DNA of 5,873 nucleotides from Clostridia bacterium (lineage in GTDB: Bacteria; Bacillota; Clostridia; Christensenellales; Aristaeellaceae): positions 1 through 5,873 of the forward strand of contig JAUNBY010000208.1 in assembly GCA_030526935.1 (NCBI GenBank). The letters are read 5' to 3'. The notes under the pieces are model-generated. The model was not told the origin of the DNA. It saw nothing but the letters and a program-made list of their open reading frames with translations, and searched no databases. Position numbers and translations under genes: made by a program. Position 1 is the first letter of the stretch, and every line of letters begins with the position of its first letter. This document shows, piece after piece, positions 5,757 through 5,873 of the stretch.

Positions 5757-5873
5757 AACAAATGTGGGTTGTCTGTCGCGCTAAACGAACAACCTTACAC
5801 AACAACGAATCCGTAGGGGCGTCGCATCGCGCGCCCGGAACCATTGTGCGGCGTGATATATCAAACGGGCTAC
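5757..5873. repeat. Tandem repeat, copy 3, cut by the window end
   Basis: The first 117 bp of another unit. The last 72 bases (5802-5873) are identical to 5427-5498 and to the matching part of copy 2. The stretch before them (about 5786-5801) has diverged and no longer forms the TGTCGCG/CGCGACA stem. The array probably continues beyond the window. Confidence 0.8.

Noticed and set aside
5574..5816. Open frames on both strands within the tandem repeats
   Set aside because: They span repeat-unit boundaries, have no ribosome binding site, and translate to Arg-rich sequence without motifs.
5382..5873. CRISPR array
   Set aside because: The repeated unit is about 187 bp with no short repeat/variable spacer alternation, and no cas gene is present.

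Overview
The window looks like an accessory, cell-surface locus of a gut-type Gram-positive Clostridia/Firmicutes bacterium. This is inferred from strong AGGAGG ribosome binding sites, a Pro-Lys-Thr wall-spanning linker, SH3b and bacterial Ig-like (Big_2) surface domains, a lipobox signal peptide, moderately high G+C, and GTAGGGGCG-type intergenic repeats. The order or family cannot be fixed from the sequence alone.

Layout, left to right. Positions 1-354 hold no gene I can support. They carry a compact palindromic repeat (about 59-147), a small hairpin, a candidate promoter and a pair of 9-bp direct repeats. Positions 382-867 (an ATG at 355 is the alternative start) encode a small receiver-fold protein in which Pro replaces the phosphoacceptor Asp and which has no recognisable output domain. 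Positions 966-2012 encode a secreted protein with two SH3b-like domains around a KPTP-rich linker and a C-terminal domain resembling DUF4367. After 39 nt, 2052-5219 encodes a 1055-residue lipoprotein: a lipobox at Cys22, an unrecognised N-terminal region, a segment with strong resemblance to aerolysin-like ETX/MTX2 pore-forming modules, unassigned beta-rich sequence, and Ig-like repeats to the C-terminus. Two hairpins follow, the second a plausible terminator. From about 5382 to the right edge the window is a tandem array of a roughly 187-bp repeat, two complete copies and a third cut by the window end.

The second and third genes probably form one operon, because they are closely spaced, codirectional and each have a strong Shine-Dalgarno. 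Both products are exported. A working model is a surface pair in which the SH3b protein binds wall material (or a partner) and the lipoprotein presents a pore-forming-toxin-like module on a lipid anchor with a stalk of Ig-like domains. The pseudo-receiver gene is in the same direction, 98 nt upstream, and could be a regulator, but nothing in the sequence proves a link.

The same 23-bp repeat core occurs at both ends of the three-gene block. The block is therefore bounded by one repeat family, though I see no transposase or integrase.
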